Origin: Tissierellales bacterium
GTDB lineage: Bacteria > Bacillota > Clostridia > Tissierellales > Tissierellaceae
Length of the DNA: 64,000 nt
NCBI GenBank assembly: GCA_014360205.1
Contig: JACIXZ010000007.1
Span: 47,599-111,598 of the forward strand
Reading direction: 5' to 3'
Notes under the pieces: model-generated
What the model was told of the DNA's origin: nothing
What the model saw: only the letters and a program-made list of their open reading frames with translations
Databases searched by the model: none
Part shown: in pieces, positions 35,118-44,623 of the stretch
How positions within the stretch are numbered: position 1 is the stretch's first letter
Layout: the number at the start of each line of letters is the position of its first letter
Program-made: the position numbers and the translations under genes

Positions 35118-35171
35118 AATGGTAAAAGAGGAGAGAGAACCATTGCTAAGGTTCTCTATTCTTTTGCCATT
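35118..35171 (+). promoter_or_regulatory. Second leader hairpin, before glpF
   Basis: A long imperfect hairpin: AATGGTAAAAGA and the following GAGAGAACC pair with GGTTCTCT and TCTTTTGCCATT, loop ATTGCTAA. No T tract follows. It shares the GAGGAGAGAG-type purine strand with the glpP leader (GAGATGAGAGAG), so it may be a second GlpP-binding RNA or an mRNA processing site between dhaK and glpF. Confidence 0.5.
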
Positions 35172-35199
35172 ATATAAATAAATTATTGGAGGGATTTAA

Positions 35200-35910
35200 A
35201 TGTCAACTTTCATGGCGGAATTAGTAGGTACAGCTATTCTTATCATATTTGGTGGTGGAGTAGTCGCAGGGGTTTCATTAAAACACTCAAAAGCACAAAA
35301 TGGTGGTTGGATTGTTGTTACAGCAGCATGGGGACTTGCAGTAGCATTGGCAGTATATGCTGTTGGAGGTATTAGTGGAGCACACCTTAATCCAGCAGTT
35401 ACTATTGGATTAGCAGTAATTGGGTCTTTCCCTTGGAGCAATGTTCTTCCTTATATAGTAGCTCAATTAATAGGAGCATTTTTGGGAGCATGCGTAGTTT
35501 ATCTAGCATATTTGCCTCATTGGGAAAAAACTGAAAGTCCAGAAACAAAACTTGGCGTATTTTCAACAGCACCTGCAATTAGAAATACATTTGCGAACTT
35601 ATTAAGTGAATTTATAGGCACAGCAGTCTTGTTATTTGGGATTTTGTTTATTGGGACAAATGATTTTTCACCAGGATTAGCTCCATTTGTAACAGGTCTT
35701 TTGATTTTTGCTATAGGCTTGTCATTAGGTGGGCCAACAGGATATGCTATAAATCCTGCTAGAGACTTAGGCCCAAGAATTGCACATTTTATTCTTCCAA
35801 TAAAAGGTAAAGGCGACTCTGATTGGGGATATTCTTGGATACCAGTAGTAGGACCAATTTTAGGTGGGATTTGTGGAGCATTGTTATTCAAGCTTATATT
35901 TGGGATGTAA
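35200..35910 (+). CDS. glpF: Glycerol uptake facilitator (aquaglyceroporin)
   Basis: 236 residues of the MIP family with six membrane helices and both channel motifs: SGAHLNPAVT near residue 65 and YAINPARDLGPR near residue 190, the latter Asp-Arg arrangement being typical of glycerol-conducting members. It equilibrates glycerol across the membrane, and GlpK traps it. GGAGGG precedes ATG 35200. It lies between dhaK and glpK on the same strand. Confidence 0.95.
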   Translation: MSTFMAELVGTAILIIFGGGVVAGVSLKHSKAQNGGWIVVTAAWGLAVALAVYAVGGISGAHLNPAVTIGLAVIGSFPWSNVLPYIVAQLIGAFLGACVVYLAYLPHWEKTESPETKLGVFSTAPAIRNTFANLLSEFIGTAVLLFGILFIGTNDFSPGLAPFVTGLLIFAIGLSLGGPTGYAINPARDLGPRIAHFILPIKGKGDSDWGYSWIPVVGPILGGICGALLFKLIFGM

Positions 35911-35936
35911 TTAGACATATGATTTAATCGGTTTAA

Positions 35937-37457
<1,521 letters not shown>

Positions 37458-37474
37458 ATTGCGAGGTAATGGAT

Positions 37475-38914
37475 ATGTATGATTGTATAATAATAGGTGC
37501 GGGTGTGGTAGGTGCTGCCACAGCCCGCGAACTATCAAAATATAATTTAAGGATAGCAGTCTTAGAAAAAGGCACAGAGGTTTGCCAAGGGACAAGTAAA
37601 GCTAATAGTGCAATTGTTCATGGTGGATATGATGCAGCTTACGGGACTCTAAAAGGGAAATTGAATGTAAGAGGGGCCAAATTATATCAAAAATTATCAA
37701 AAGAGCTTAACTTCTCATATGATAAATGCGGTTCTTTAGTGCTTGCATTTAATGATGAAGATGAGAAGAAGCTTGAAGAATTATATGAAAATGGACTTAA
37801 AAATGGGGTTGAAGGGTTAAGGATTATTGACAAAGATGAAATTTTAAATATGGAACCAAATGTTTCTCAAGATGTTACAAAAGCTTTATACTGTAGCGAA
37901 GCAGGTATTGTATGCCCATTTAATGCAACTTTTGCTTTTATAGAAAATGCTATGGATAATGGAGTGGAATTGTTTTTAGAAGAAAAAGTTGTAAATATAA
38001 GAAAAGAGAATGACTATATTTTAGTAGGTACTGAAAAAGGTAGTGAATTTAAGACAAAAATTCTAATAAATTCAGCTGGCCTTTATTCTGATGAAATTGC
38101 AGAACTCGCTGGCGATAAAGAATTTAAAGTAAAACCCAGAAGAGGGGAATATAGAATCTTAGATAAAAAAGTTTCTGATATAGTAAATCATGTTATTTTC
38201 ACTACACCTACAAAAGCTGGTAAAGGGGTACTCGTTTCACCGACTGTTCATGGGAATTTAATCGTTGGACCAACTTCAGATCCGGTTGATGATAAAGAGG
38301 ATACAAGAACTACAGATAAGGGAATAGAAAAAGTAGACGAAGTAGCGCTGAAATTGGTTCCAAAATTATCATTAAATGAAACGATAAGAGTTTTTGCTGG
38401 TAATAGAGCTTCGATAGAACAAGGAGATTTTTTAATATTTGAATCAAAAAATATAAAAGGAATGCTCAACTTAGGTGGAATAGATTCACCTGGTCTAGCT
38501 TCATCACCTGCTATAGCAGAAGAAGTAAGGGATTTTGTTTCAAAATATATAGATTTGACAGAAAAGAATAATTTCATAAAAGAAAGGCAAGCAATACCAC
38601 ATTTTAATGAATTAAGCGATGAAGAAAAAGAAGAAATTTTGAAAAGAAATCCTAACTATAAAAAAATAATCTGCAGATGCGAAATGATTACTGAAGGCGA
38701 GATAATTGAAGCAATTCACAGAAATGCTGGAGCTAGGACAGTAGATGGAATAAAAAGGAGAGTAAGACCTGGTTCTGGACGATGCCAAGGTGGATTTTGT
38801 GGGCCTAGAATATTAGAGATATTGTCACGAGAATTAGATATTCCAGTTGAGGATATTTTGAAGGAAAGCCAAGGCTCAAATATTGTTGTTGGTAGAACTA
38901 AAGGGGTGCTTTAA
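37475..38914 (+). CDS. FAD-dependent glycerol-3-phosphate dehydrogenase-like protein with [2Fe-2S] domain
   Basis: 479 residues. A DAO-type FAD domain (IIIGAGVVGAATARELSKYN at the start) is followed by a BFD-like iron-sulfur domain with C400-x-C402 and C437-x4-C442. Such GlpA-like proteins oxidise glycerol-3-phosphate to dihydroxyacetone phosphate, with electrons passing to the next flavoprotein. ATG 37475 is preferred over ATG 37469 because GCGAGG gives 8-base spacing. It forms a unit with the next two genes; a separate membrane anchor (GlpC) is not present. Confidence 0.85.
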   Translation: MYDCIIIGAGVVGAATARELSKYNLRIAVLEKGTEVCQGTSKANSAIVHGGYDAAYGTLKGKLNVRGAKLYQKLSKELNFSYDKCGSLVLAFNDEDEKKLEELYENGLKNGVEGLRIIDKDEILNMEPNVSQDVTKALYCSEAGIVCPFNATFAFIENAMDNGVELFLEEKVVNIRKENDYILVGTEKGSEFKTKILINSAGLYSDEIAELAGDKEFKVKPRRGEYRILDKKVSDIVNHVIFTTPTKAGKGVLVSPTVHGNLIVGPTSDPVDDKEDTRTTDKGIEKVDEVALKLVPKLSLNETIRVFAGNRASIEQGDFLIFESKNIKGMLNLGGIDSPGLASSPAIAEEVRDFVSKYIDLTEKNNFIKERQAIPHFNELSDEEKEEILKRNPNYKKIICRCEMITEGEIIEAIHRNAGARTVDGIKRRVRPGSGRCQGGFCGPRILEILSRELDIPVEDILKESQGSNIVVGRTKGVL

Positions 38915-40168
38915 ATGGAATATGATTGCATAGTAATAGGTGGAGGACCAGCAGGACTTGCAGCTGCAATTGAGGCTAAAGATAATGGTGCTGATAAAGT
39001 CTGTGTAATTGAGAGAGATAGAGAATTAGGCGGAATTTTGAATCAATGTATTCACAATGGTTTTGGACTTCATGAATTCAATGAAGAATTAACAGGGCCA
39101 GAATATGCTGCTAAATTTATTGATGAAGTATACAAAAGAGATATAGATATATTTTTAAATACAATGGTCATAGACTTAACTAAAGATAAAGAAGTTACAG
39201 CATTAGGGGATAATGGATTGATTAAATTAAAAGGGAAATCAGTAGTTTTGGCTATGGGATGTAGAGAAAGAACAGCTGGGGCCATTGGGGTAAAAGGATT
39301 TAGACCAGCAGGTGTATATAATGCTGGGATGGCACAAAGACTAATCAATATGGAAGGATATCTTGTTGGTAAAGAGGTTGTAATTTACGGATCCGGTGAT
39401 ATTGGGCTGATAATGGCAAGAAGAATGACATTAGAAGGAGCTAAAGTAAAGGCTGTTGTTGAAATAATGCCTCACTCGAGTGGCTTAAATAGGAACATTC
39501 ATCAGTGCCTAAATGATTTTAATATTCCACTCTTGTTGAGCCATAAAGTAACAGAGATTCATGGGAAAAATAGAGTTGAAGGGGTTACAATTGCAAAAGT
39601 TGATGATAAGTTTAATGAAATAGATGGGACAAGAGAATATATAAGTTGCGACACTTTACTTCTGTCTGTAGGGCTAATTCCTGAAAATGAAATCAGCCAA
39701 AAAGCTAATGTAAGTATAGATTTAAGAACTAGAGGAGCATATGTAGATAGCAATATGCAAACCGAGATACCAGGTATTTTTTCTTGTGGGAATGTATTGC
39801 ATGTTCACGATATTGTGGACTTTGTAACTAGAGAAAGCAGAATAGCTGGCAAAAATGCAGCTAGATTTGCAAGAGGAGAATTAAACAATAGCAAATATAT
39901 AGATGTTTATGCTGGAGATAAATTAATATATGTAATACCTCAAAAGATAGCTTTAGATGATGAAAATGGAGCCCTTATATGCTTTAGAAGTAAAAATATA
40001 TATAGAAATCCAACTGTAAAGATTTATTCAAACGATAAATTAATAAAACAGAAAAAATATAAGATTATTGTTCCTTCCGAAATGATACAAATACATTTAA
40101 AATACGATTATATTAAAGATCTAGAAGGGAATATAATGGTAGATATCGAAGGTGAAAAAAATGATTAG
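38915..40168 (+). CDS. Pyridine-nucleotide-type FAD oxidoreductase, partner of GlpA-like protein
   Basis: 417 residues: two dinucleotide-binding motifs (VIGGGPAGLAAAIEAKDNG for FAD and IYGSGDIGLIMARRM for NAD(P)), ELGGILNQCIHNGFG, and the C-terminal IFSCGNVLHVHDIVDFV segment. It resembles the NAD(P)/FAD-dependent oxidoreductases that accompany GlpA-like and DUF1667 proteins in clostridia and probably links glycerol-3-phosphate oxidation to NAD or another carrier. Its ATG follows directly on the preceding stop, and its end overlaps the DUF1667 gene by 8 bases. Confidence 0.8.
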   Translation: MEYDCIVIGGGPAGLAAAIEAKDNGADKVCVIERDRELGGILNQCIHNGFGLHEFNEELTGPEYAAKFIDEVYKRDIDIFLNTMVIDLTKDKEVTALGDNGLIKLKGKSVVLAMGCRERTAGAIGVKGFRPAGVYNAGMAQRLINMEGYLVGKEVVIYGSGDIGLIMARRMTLEGAKVKAVVEIMPHSSGLNRNIHQCLNDFNIPLLLSHKVTEIHGKNRVEGVTIAKVDDKFNEIDGTREYISCDTLLLSVGLIPENEISQKANVSIDLRTRGAYVDSNMQTEIPGIFSCGNVLHVHDIVDFVTRESRIAGKNAARFARGELNNSKYIDVYAGDKLIYVIPQKIALDDENGALICFRSKNIYRNPTVKIYSNDKLIKQKKYKIIVPSEMIQIHLKYDYIKDLEGNIMVDIEGEKND

Positions 40169-40523
40169 AGATATTACTTGCATAGCATGTCCTTTGGGCT
40201 GCGAAATCAAAGTAGAGGATACAGAAAATGGATATTTAATAACTGGTTATACATGCAAGAAGGGAAAAGATTATGCTTTACAAGAAATTACTGATCCCAG
40301 AAGAATTTTGACTTCAACAGTTGCTGTAGAAGATGGAGTGTTAAAAGTTCTTCCAGTAAAAACAGACAAAGCAATACCAAAAGATATGTTGCTTAAATGT
40401 ATGGAGGAAATAAACAAGATTAAAGCAAAAGCTCCAATATATGTAGGACAAGTTATAAAAGAAAATATACTAAATACTGGAGCAAATCTAGTAGCAACTA
40501 GAAATTTAGCTAAAAAAGAATGA
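40161..40523 (+). CDS. DUF1667 cysteine protein
   Basis: 120 residues of the DUF1667 family. Cysteines C7, C10 and C14 (TCIACPLGCEI) and C32 (GYTCKKGK) form a probable metal or iron-sulfur site, recalling molybdopterin oxidoreductase N-terminal Fe4S4 motifs. It is the third member of the flavoprotein set and likely an electron-transfer subunit (inference). ATG 40161 follows AAGGTGA; the GTG at 40152 lies on that site. The operon terminator follows. Confidence 0.85.
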   Translation: MIRDITCIACPLGCEIKVEDTENGYLITGYTCKKGKDYALQEITDPRRILTSTVAVEDGVLKVLPVKTDKAIPKDMLLKCMEEINKIKAKAPIYVGQVIKENILNTGANLVATRNLAKKE

Positions 40524-40534
40524 TCTAATGCTTA

Positions 40535-40578
40535 AAGCATATCTCGGAGATGGGAGAAAGATATGCTTGTTTTGCTTT
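40535..40578 (+). terminator. Terminator of the glycerol operon
   Basis: AAGCATATCT (40535-40544) pairs exactly with AGATATGCTT (40559-40568), followed by GTTTTGCTTT. The end of the converging small gene at 40582 follows within a few bases. Confidence 0.75.
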
Positions 40579-40581
40579 AAT

Positions 40582-40845
40582 TTACATTTTGAATAAGTAC
40601 CATTTACAAGTATCAATTTCATATTTTAATTCAAATGTTCTTTGTAAACCACTTATGATTCCTTCACATCTGTATACAATCATCCTGTTACCTGCAATTT
40701 TTTGCATCTCTTTAAAAACAATTTTATCAATTTTTATCACTATATTAGTTTTATTTTCAGTTTCTACTCTAAATCTCAAAGGAATTGGATAATTAGTATT
40801 GTTAAACCATGCGATCATTTCTATAGGTTTCATAATTATTTTCAT
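40582..40845 (-). CDS. Small conserved protein downstream of dinB-like gene
   Basis: An 87-residue protein (starts MKIIMKPIEMIAWF, has PIPLRFRVETENKTN and GNRMIVYRCEG, ends LKYEIDTCKWYLFKM) with a beta-rich pattern. AGGAGGG lies just upstream of its ATG, and it starts 19 bases after the stop of the Y-family polymerase gene, so it is expressed with it under SOS control. I recall similar small proteins next to clostridial dinB genes but no function. Overlapping plus-strand frames lack ribosome sites. Confidence 0.75.
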   Translation of the reverse strand: MKIIMKPIEMIAWFNNTNYPIPLRFRVETENKTNIVIKIDKIVFKEMQKIAGNRMIVYRCEGIISGLQRTFELKYEIDTCKWYLFKM

Positions 40846-40864
40846 ATAGCCCTCCTTAGAAAAA

Positions 40865-42106
40865 TTATAAATAACTTGACATCATAGGATAATTCTCTTC
40901 AGCAACTACGCCACCTATGATTGGGTCTATTCCAGAGTAAAGGAACGCAGACCTTATTACAGAACTTTGACCAAATTTTTTTCTTATATTATCAATAGAT
41001 TTATCTAATATTAGTTCTTTCTCATTAAAATTTTCAAAAAAGGATAGCTGAATAAAATCATCATAAACAAGGGATGAAAGACTTATTGAAAAACATCTAA
41101 GTGAGCTATTATCCCACATTTCTTCAAATAAAGCCAAAGCTGTTTTATAGATTGTGTTCGTAGACGAAGTCGGTATATTTAATTTTTTTTGATGAGAATA
41201 AGAAAAAAATTCACTTGTCTTTAAGGATACAGAAATTACTTCTGCTTTTATGTTTAGCTCTCTAAGCCTCATTCCAACCATTTCTGAAATACCCAAAAGA
41301 ACTTTCATAGCTTCTTCTTTAGTGCTGACATCAAAAGGCAAAGTAGTTGAATTTCCAATTGATTTGACTTTAGATTTTGATATTTTTACATCTGAATTTT
41401 CTATTCCATTTGCATATTCCCAAATCAAAAGTCCTGGTTTTTTTAGCCAAGAATATATATAGTCTCTGTCTAAATGAGCTAATTCTCCTATAGTAAATAT
41501 TCCTCTTGAGTTTAATTTCTTCTTAGTTCTATAACCTATCATGAAAAGATCTTCCACTGGCAAAGGCCACATTTTTTTTTCTATTTCATCATAAAAAAGA
41601 GTATGTATTTTATCAGGTTTTGTGAAATCGGATGCCATTTTGGCTAAAAGCTTGTTTGGACCTATTCCTATGTTAACGGTAAAACCCAATTCTTTTTTTA
41701 TTCCCTCTTTTATTTTCATAGCAGCTTCCATATATGGCAGATTTCCATTGGTGTAGTCTAGAAAAACTTCATCTATTGAGTAGCGTTGAATAAGTGGTGA
41801 ATAATCATATAGGAAATCGACCATTGCTTTACTTGCTTTCATATATATATCATAGTGAGGGCTTATAACTATGAGCTCAGGACATTTTTCTAATGCACTA
41901 TATACACTTTCTCCAGTTTTTATGCCATATTTTTTAGCAGGAATTGACTTAGCTAAGACTATTCCATGCCTTTTTTCTTGATCACCTCCAACTATAGACG
42001 GAACATTCCTTAAATCTATATTACTTCCCATTTGTAGATTATGAGCAGCTTCCCAAGAGAGATAAGCTGAGTTTACATCAATGTGAAAAACTATTCTATC
42101 ATTCAT
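40865..42106 (-). CDS. dinB: Y-family DNA polymerase (DNA polymerase IV-like)
   Basis: 413 residues. The catalytic N terminus reads FHIDVNSAYLSWEAA, and the second metal motif RYSIDEVFLDYT follows, with GIGPNKLLAKMASDFTKP and a C-terminal little-finger domain. It copies past DNA lesions. The Asn-Ser-Ala in the first motif replaces the usual CFFA/S-type residues, as in a clostridial subgroup. A LexA box overlaps its promoter. It shares its transcript with the small gene downstream. Near the C terminus I see no standard clamp-binding pentapeptide apart from QLSFFEN, which fits one. Confidence 0.9.
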   Translation of the reverse strand: MNDRIVFHIDVNSAYLSWEAAHNLQMGSNIDLRNVPSIVGGDQEKRHGIVLAKSIPAKKYGIKTGESVYSALEKCPELIVISPHYDIYMKASKAMVDFLYDYSPLIQRYSIDEVFLDYTNGNLPYMEAAMKIKEGIKKELGFTVNIGIGPNKLLAKMASDFTKPDKIHTLFYDEIEKKMWPLPVEDLFMIGYRTKKKLNSRGIFTIGELAHLDRDYIYSWLKKPGLLIWEYANGIENSDVKISKSKVKSIGNSTTLPFDVSTKEEAMKVLLGISEMVGMRLRELNIKAEVISVSLKTSEFFSYSHQKKLNIPTSSTNTIYKTALALFEEMWDNSSLRCFSISLSSLVYDDFIQLSFFENFNEKELILDKSIDNIRKKFGQSSVIRSAFLYSGIDPIIGGVVAEENYPMMSSYL

Positions 42107-42139
42107 CTTAAAAGCTCCAATCTAAAATATTATGTCTTA

Positions 42140-42168
42140 ATTTTACACGAACAAATGTTCGAAGTCAA
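42140..42168 (-). promoter_or_regulatory. Sigma-A promoter of the dinB-like gene
   Basis: On the minus strand TTGACT (42168-42163), a 17-base spacer and TAAAAT (42145-42140), placing the start about 30 bases before the coding region. The spacer contains the LexA box. Confidence 0.82.
42148..42161. promoter_or_regulatory. LexA (DinR) SOS box
   Basis: CGAACAAATGTTCG is a full match to the Gram-positive SOS operator CGAAC-RNRY-GTTYG. It sits entirely between the -35 and -10 of the dinB-like promoter, the position expected for simple repression relieved by RecA-stimulated LexA cleavage. Confidence 0.92.
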
Positions 42169-42232
42169 TATATTTTTTAAATTTATAAAAAAGGGTATAA
42201 TTTTTAAATAATATAATAGAGGAGATGGTAGG

Positions 42233-43381
42233 ATGAAAGTTTTTTTTATCAGAACTGAGTTAAGCGATTCAGATAAGGAATGCATTTTAATAAAACTTAG
42301 GGAACCAGTAGAATTTGCGTACTTAGCGGGAAATTTAAGAGATTATATAAAAGACAAATGCGAAATGAAACTTATCGATTCAGCTGTGACAAAAGAAAAT
42401 TTAAAAAAAGATTTACTTGATGAAGAACCATCTCTTGTTTTGTTTCAAGGTTACCATGGACAGGAAAATACGATTAACGAAGTCAGTAATTTAACAAAAA
42501 ATATATTGCCAAAGACAATTATAGCAGTAATAGGAGATTTAAATAGGAGTGAAAAATTGCCATTTGTTGACTTATATTTTAATGTAAATCCTATAGAACA
42601 GTTCAATGAAACTATATTGGGGATTGAAGTTGATAGGAGTTTGGATGAAATAAAGACAAAAGTAGATAGCATAGGCATCAAAGGAGAAACTAATATAAAT
42701 CTTCCGGATAGGAGTGTCTACACCAACGAAAACGAATATTATTTTTTGAACTTTAAATCAACTATAGAAGTATTCACTATTTTCAGAGATAACATATATG
42801 AAAAAGGATTAATTGGGAAAAAAAACGGTAAGTTTTATGATATCAAAGATATATCTATGCAAATAGAAACTACAAGAGCTGATGGAATATATTTTAAAGA
42901 CTTTGATGTTTTTGAAAATGAATATAGGTTAAATGAAATAATAAATTTAATTACTGAAAAGAATTATAATAAAAAGTATTTTGCTGTTGGTAATTGGGAT
43001 ACAATAAAAAGGAACGAAGAGCTTATAAATAAATTTGCCAAACTAGGATTAAAATCATTGATTTTGTATTTTGAATTTCCTAAAGATGAAGAAAAGTGGA
43101 TTTTGATGGGAGAAGTATTTGATATATTAAATAAATACAGTATAGAGAGTATAATTTATTTAGATACTGAGTTAAATAAAGAGGAAGAAGAAACACTAGT
43201 TTTCTGGTTAAAAGAGCGAAAGCAGGCATTAATATATTTATCAGGTGAAGCTCTTAAGAAGAACAATACTATATATAAAAAGTTGCCACTTAATTTTAGC
43301 CAATGGAGTAGATGGACAAAAACAGTTGGATTTAATGAAACGCAAAGGAGAAGAAATTATTATAAAAAATATGTGGTATGA
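42233..43381 (+). CDS. B12-binding/radical-SAM-like protein lacking cluster cysteines
   Basis: 382 residues. Residues 1-140 have the pattern of the N-terminal B12-binding domain of B12-radical SAM proteins: REPVEFAYLAGNLRDYI, LIDSAV, LVLFQGYHG, IIAVIGD. The region from about 160 follows the radical SAM layout, with LPDRSVY, FLNFKSTIEVFTIFRD and ADGIYFKDFDVFENEYRLNEI, but at the place of CxxxCxxC there are no cysteines. Only two Cys occur in the whole protein, both N-terminal. GAGGAG precedes ATG 42233. It is divergent from dinB. Function unknown; possibly a non-catalytic paralogue. Confidence 0.6.
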   Translation: MKVFFIRTELSDSDKECILIKLREPVEFAYLAGNLRDYIKDKCEMKLIDSAVTKENLKKDLLDEEPSLVLFQGYHGQENTINEVSNLTKNILPKTIIAVIGDLNRSEKLPFVDLYFNVNPIEQFNETILGIEVDRSLDEIKTKVDSIGIKGETNINLPDRSVYTNENEYYFLNFKSTIEVFTIFRDNIYEKGLIGKKNGKFYDIKDISMQIETTRADGIYFKDFDVFENEYRLNEIINLITEKNYNKKYFAVGNWDTIKRNEELINKFAKLGLKSLILYFEFPKDEEKWILMGEVFDILNKYSIESIIYLDTELNKEEEETLVFWLKERKQALIYLSGEALKKNNTIYKKLPLNFSQWSRWTKTVGFNETQRRRNYYKKYVV

Positions 43382-43388
43382 AAAGATT

Positions 43389-43802
43389 TCATACCACTAT
43401 TTCATAAGTTATAGGTCCTATCTTTCTTAACATAGCACTTACACCACAATATTTTTCCTGGGATAATTTTACAGCTCTTTCTAGTCTTCTAATATCTAAA
43501 TTCTCACCTTTAAACCTATAAATAACATGAAATGAAGTATATACCTTTGGGTCATTTTCTGTTGTAGTTGCTTTTACTTCTATTTGAATATCATCAACAG
43601 ATACTTTCATTTTATCTAAAATCATTTTAACATCCAAACCAGTACAACCTATTAAGCTTGCTAACATCAAAGCTTTAGGTCTTGGGCCAAGGTCGTTTCC
43701 TCCATTATCAGAATTTGTATCTACGATTATCTCATGACCATCTATATTCATCTTATAGGCAGTATTTCCGATTAAATTTCCTACTACTTTTACTTCATTC
43801 AA
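43389..43802 (-). CDS. OsmC-family peroxide reductase-like protein
   Basis: 137 residues of the OsmC fold: NGGNDLGPRPKALMLASLIGCTGLDV with the first reactive Cys, and EKYCGVSAML with the second. Family members reduce organic hydroperoxides with these two Cys. The TTG at 43802 lies 8 bases after AAGGAG; the longer frame to 43859 has no ribosome site and overlaps the ABC ATPase stop. It follows the ABC transporter genes on the same strand with a gap of about 50 bases and may be read from the same transcript. Confidence 0.87.
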   Translation of the reverse strand: MNEVKVVGNLIGNTAYKMNIDGHEIIVDTNSDNGGNDLGPRPKALMLASLIGCTGLDVKMILDKMKVSVDDIQIEVKATTTENDPKVYTSFHVIYRFKGENLDIRRLERAVKLSQEKYCGVSAMLRKIGPITYEIVV

Positions 43803-43855
43803 TATATCAGCTCCTTTTTTATAAATATTAGGTATTAGAGTATTTACCCAATTAG

Positions 43856-44623
43856 TCAAGAAGCAAACTTTTCCTGCAGTTTTTCTTTATATATATCCAA
43901 TATTTCAGATTCTTTAATACTAATGCTTGGTCTATCAAACACAATATTTCCACTGTCAAGCATAATTATTCTATCGGAATATCTCAAAGCATCTTTTATA
44001 TTATGAGATACCATTAAAGTAGTGATTTTGTTTTTTTTAATCAACTCTTTTGTCTTTTCTAAAACTACAACTGAAGCTTTCGGATCTAAAGCTGCAGTAT
44101 GTTCATCTAACAACAATATATTTGGATTTTTCATACTTGCCATTATCAAGGACAAGCTTTGTCTTTGCCCACCAGAGAGATACTTTACTTTTTCGTTTAT
44201 TTTATTTTCAAGACCAATATTAAAGGATTTCAAAAGATCCATATATCTATCTCTATTTTGCTTTCGTATCAGTCTATAGAGATTGAAACTTTCACCCTTT
44301 TTGTCAGCAAGTGCCAAATTTTCTAAGACAGTTAGGTTCAAGGAAACTGATTTAGAAGGGTCTTGATGAACTCTACTTATTTGAATGGACCTTTTTTCTT
44401 CTGCCTCATTAGTTATATCTATGCCATTTAATAATATTGTCCCATTATCAGATTTTAGGTTTCCAGAAATCAAATTTAACAGAGTTGTTTTTCCGCATCC
44501 ATTTGGCCCTATTAAAGCCGTAGTGGTATTTGCTTTTAGGTTTAAATTGAACTCATCAAATACAACTAATATATTATCTCTATCTAAATTAAAGCTCTTT
44601 CGCAACTTTCTTATTTCCAACAT
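43856..44623 (-). CDS. ABC importer ATPase (TrpZ-like)
   Basis: 255 residues with Walker A GPNGCGKTT, signature LSGGQRQSLSLIMA, Walker B ILLLDEHTAALD and the H-loop VSHN. It energises the permease and lipoprotein genes upstream; this three-gene set resembles the TrpXYZ-type importers of the ABC_sub_bind class. ATG 44623 follows GGAGGAG at 6 bases; the TTG at 44638 overlaps that site. The start lies inside the 3' end of the permease gene. Confidence 0.88.
   Translation of the reverse strand: MLEIRKLRKSFNLDRDNILVVFDEFNLNLKANTTTALIGPNGCGKTTLLNLISGNLKSDNGTILLNGIDITNEAEEKRSIQISRVHQDPSKSVSLNLTVLENLALADKKGESFNLYRLIRKQNRDRYMDLLKSFNIGLENKINEKVKYLSGGQRQSLSLIMASMKNPNILLLDEHTAALDPKASVVVLEKTKELIKKNKITTLMVSHNIKDALRYSDRIIMLDSGNIVFDRPSISIKESEILDIYKEKLQEKFAS

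Noticed and set aside
40550..40887. Plus-strand ORFs after the glycerol operon
   Set aside because: They overlap the small SOS-linked minus-strand gene, which has AGGAGGG and a protein-like sequence; the plus frames have neither.
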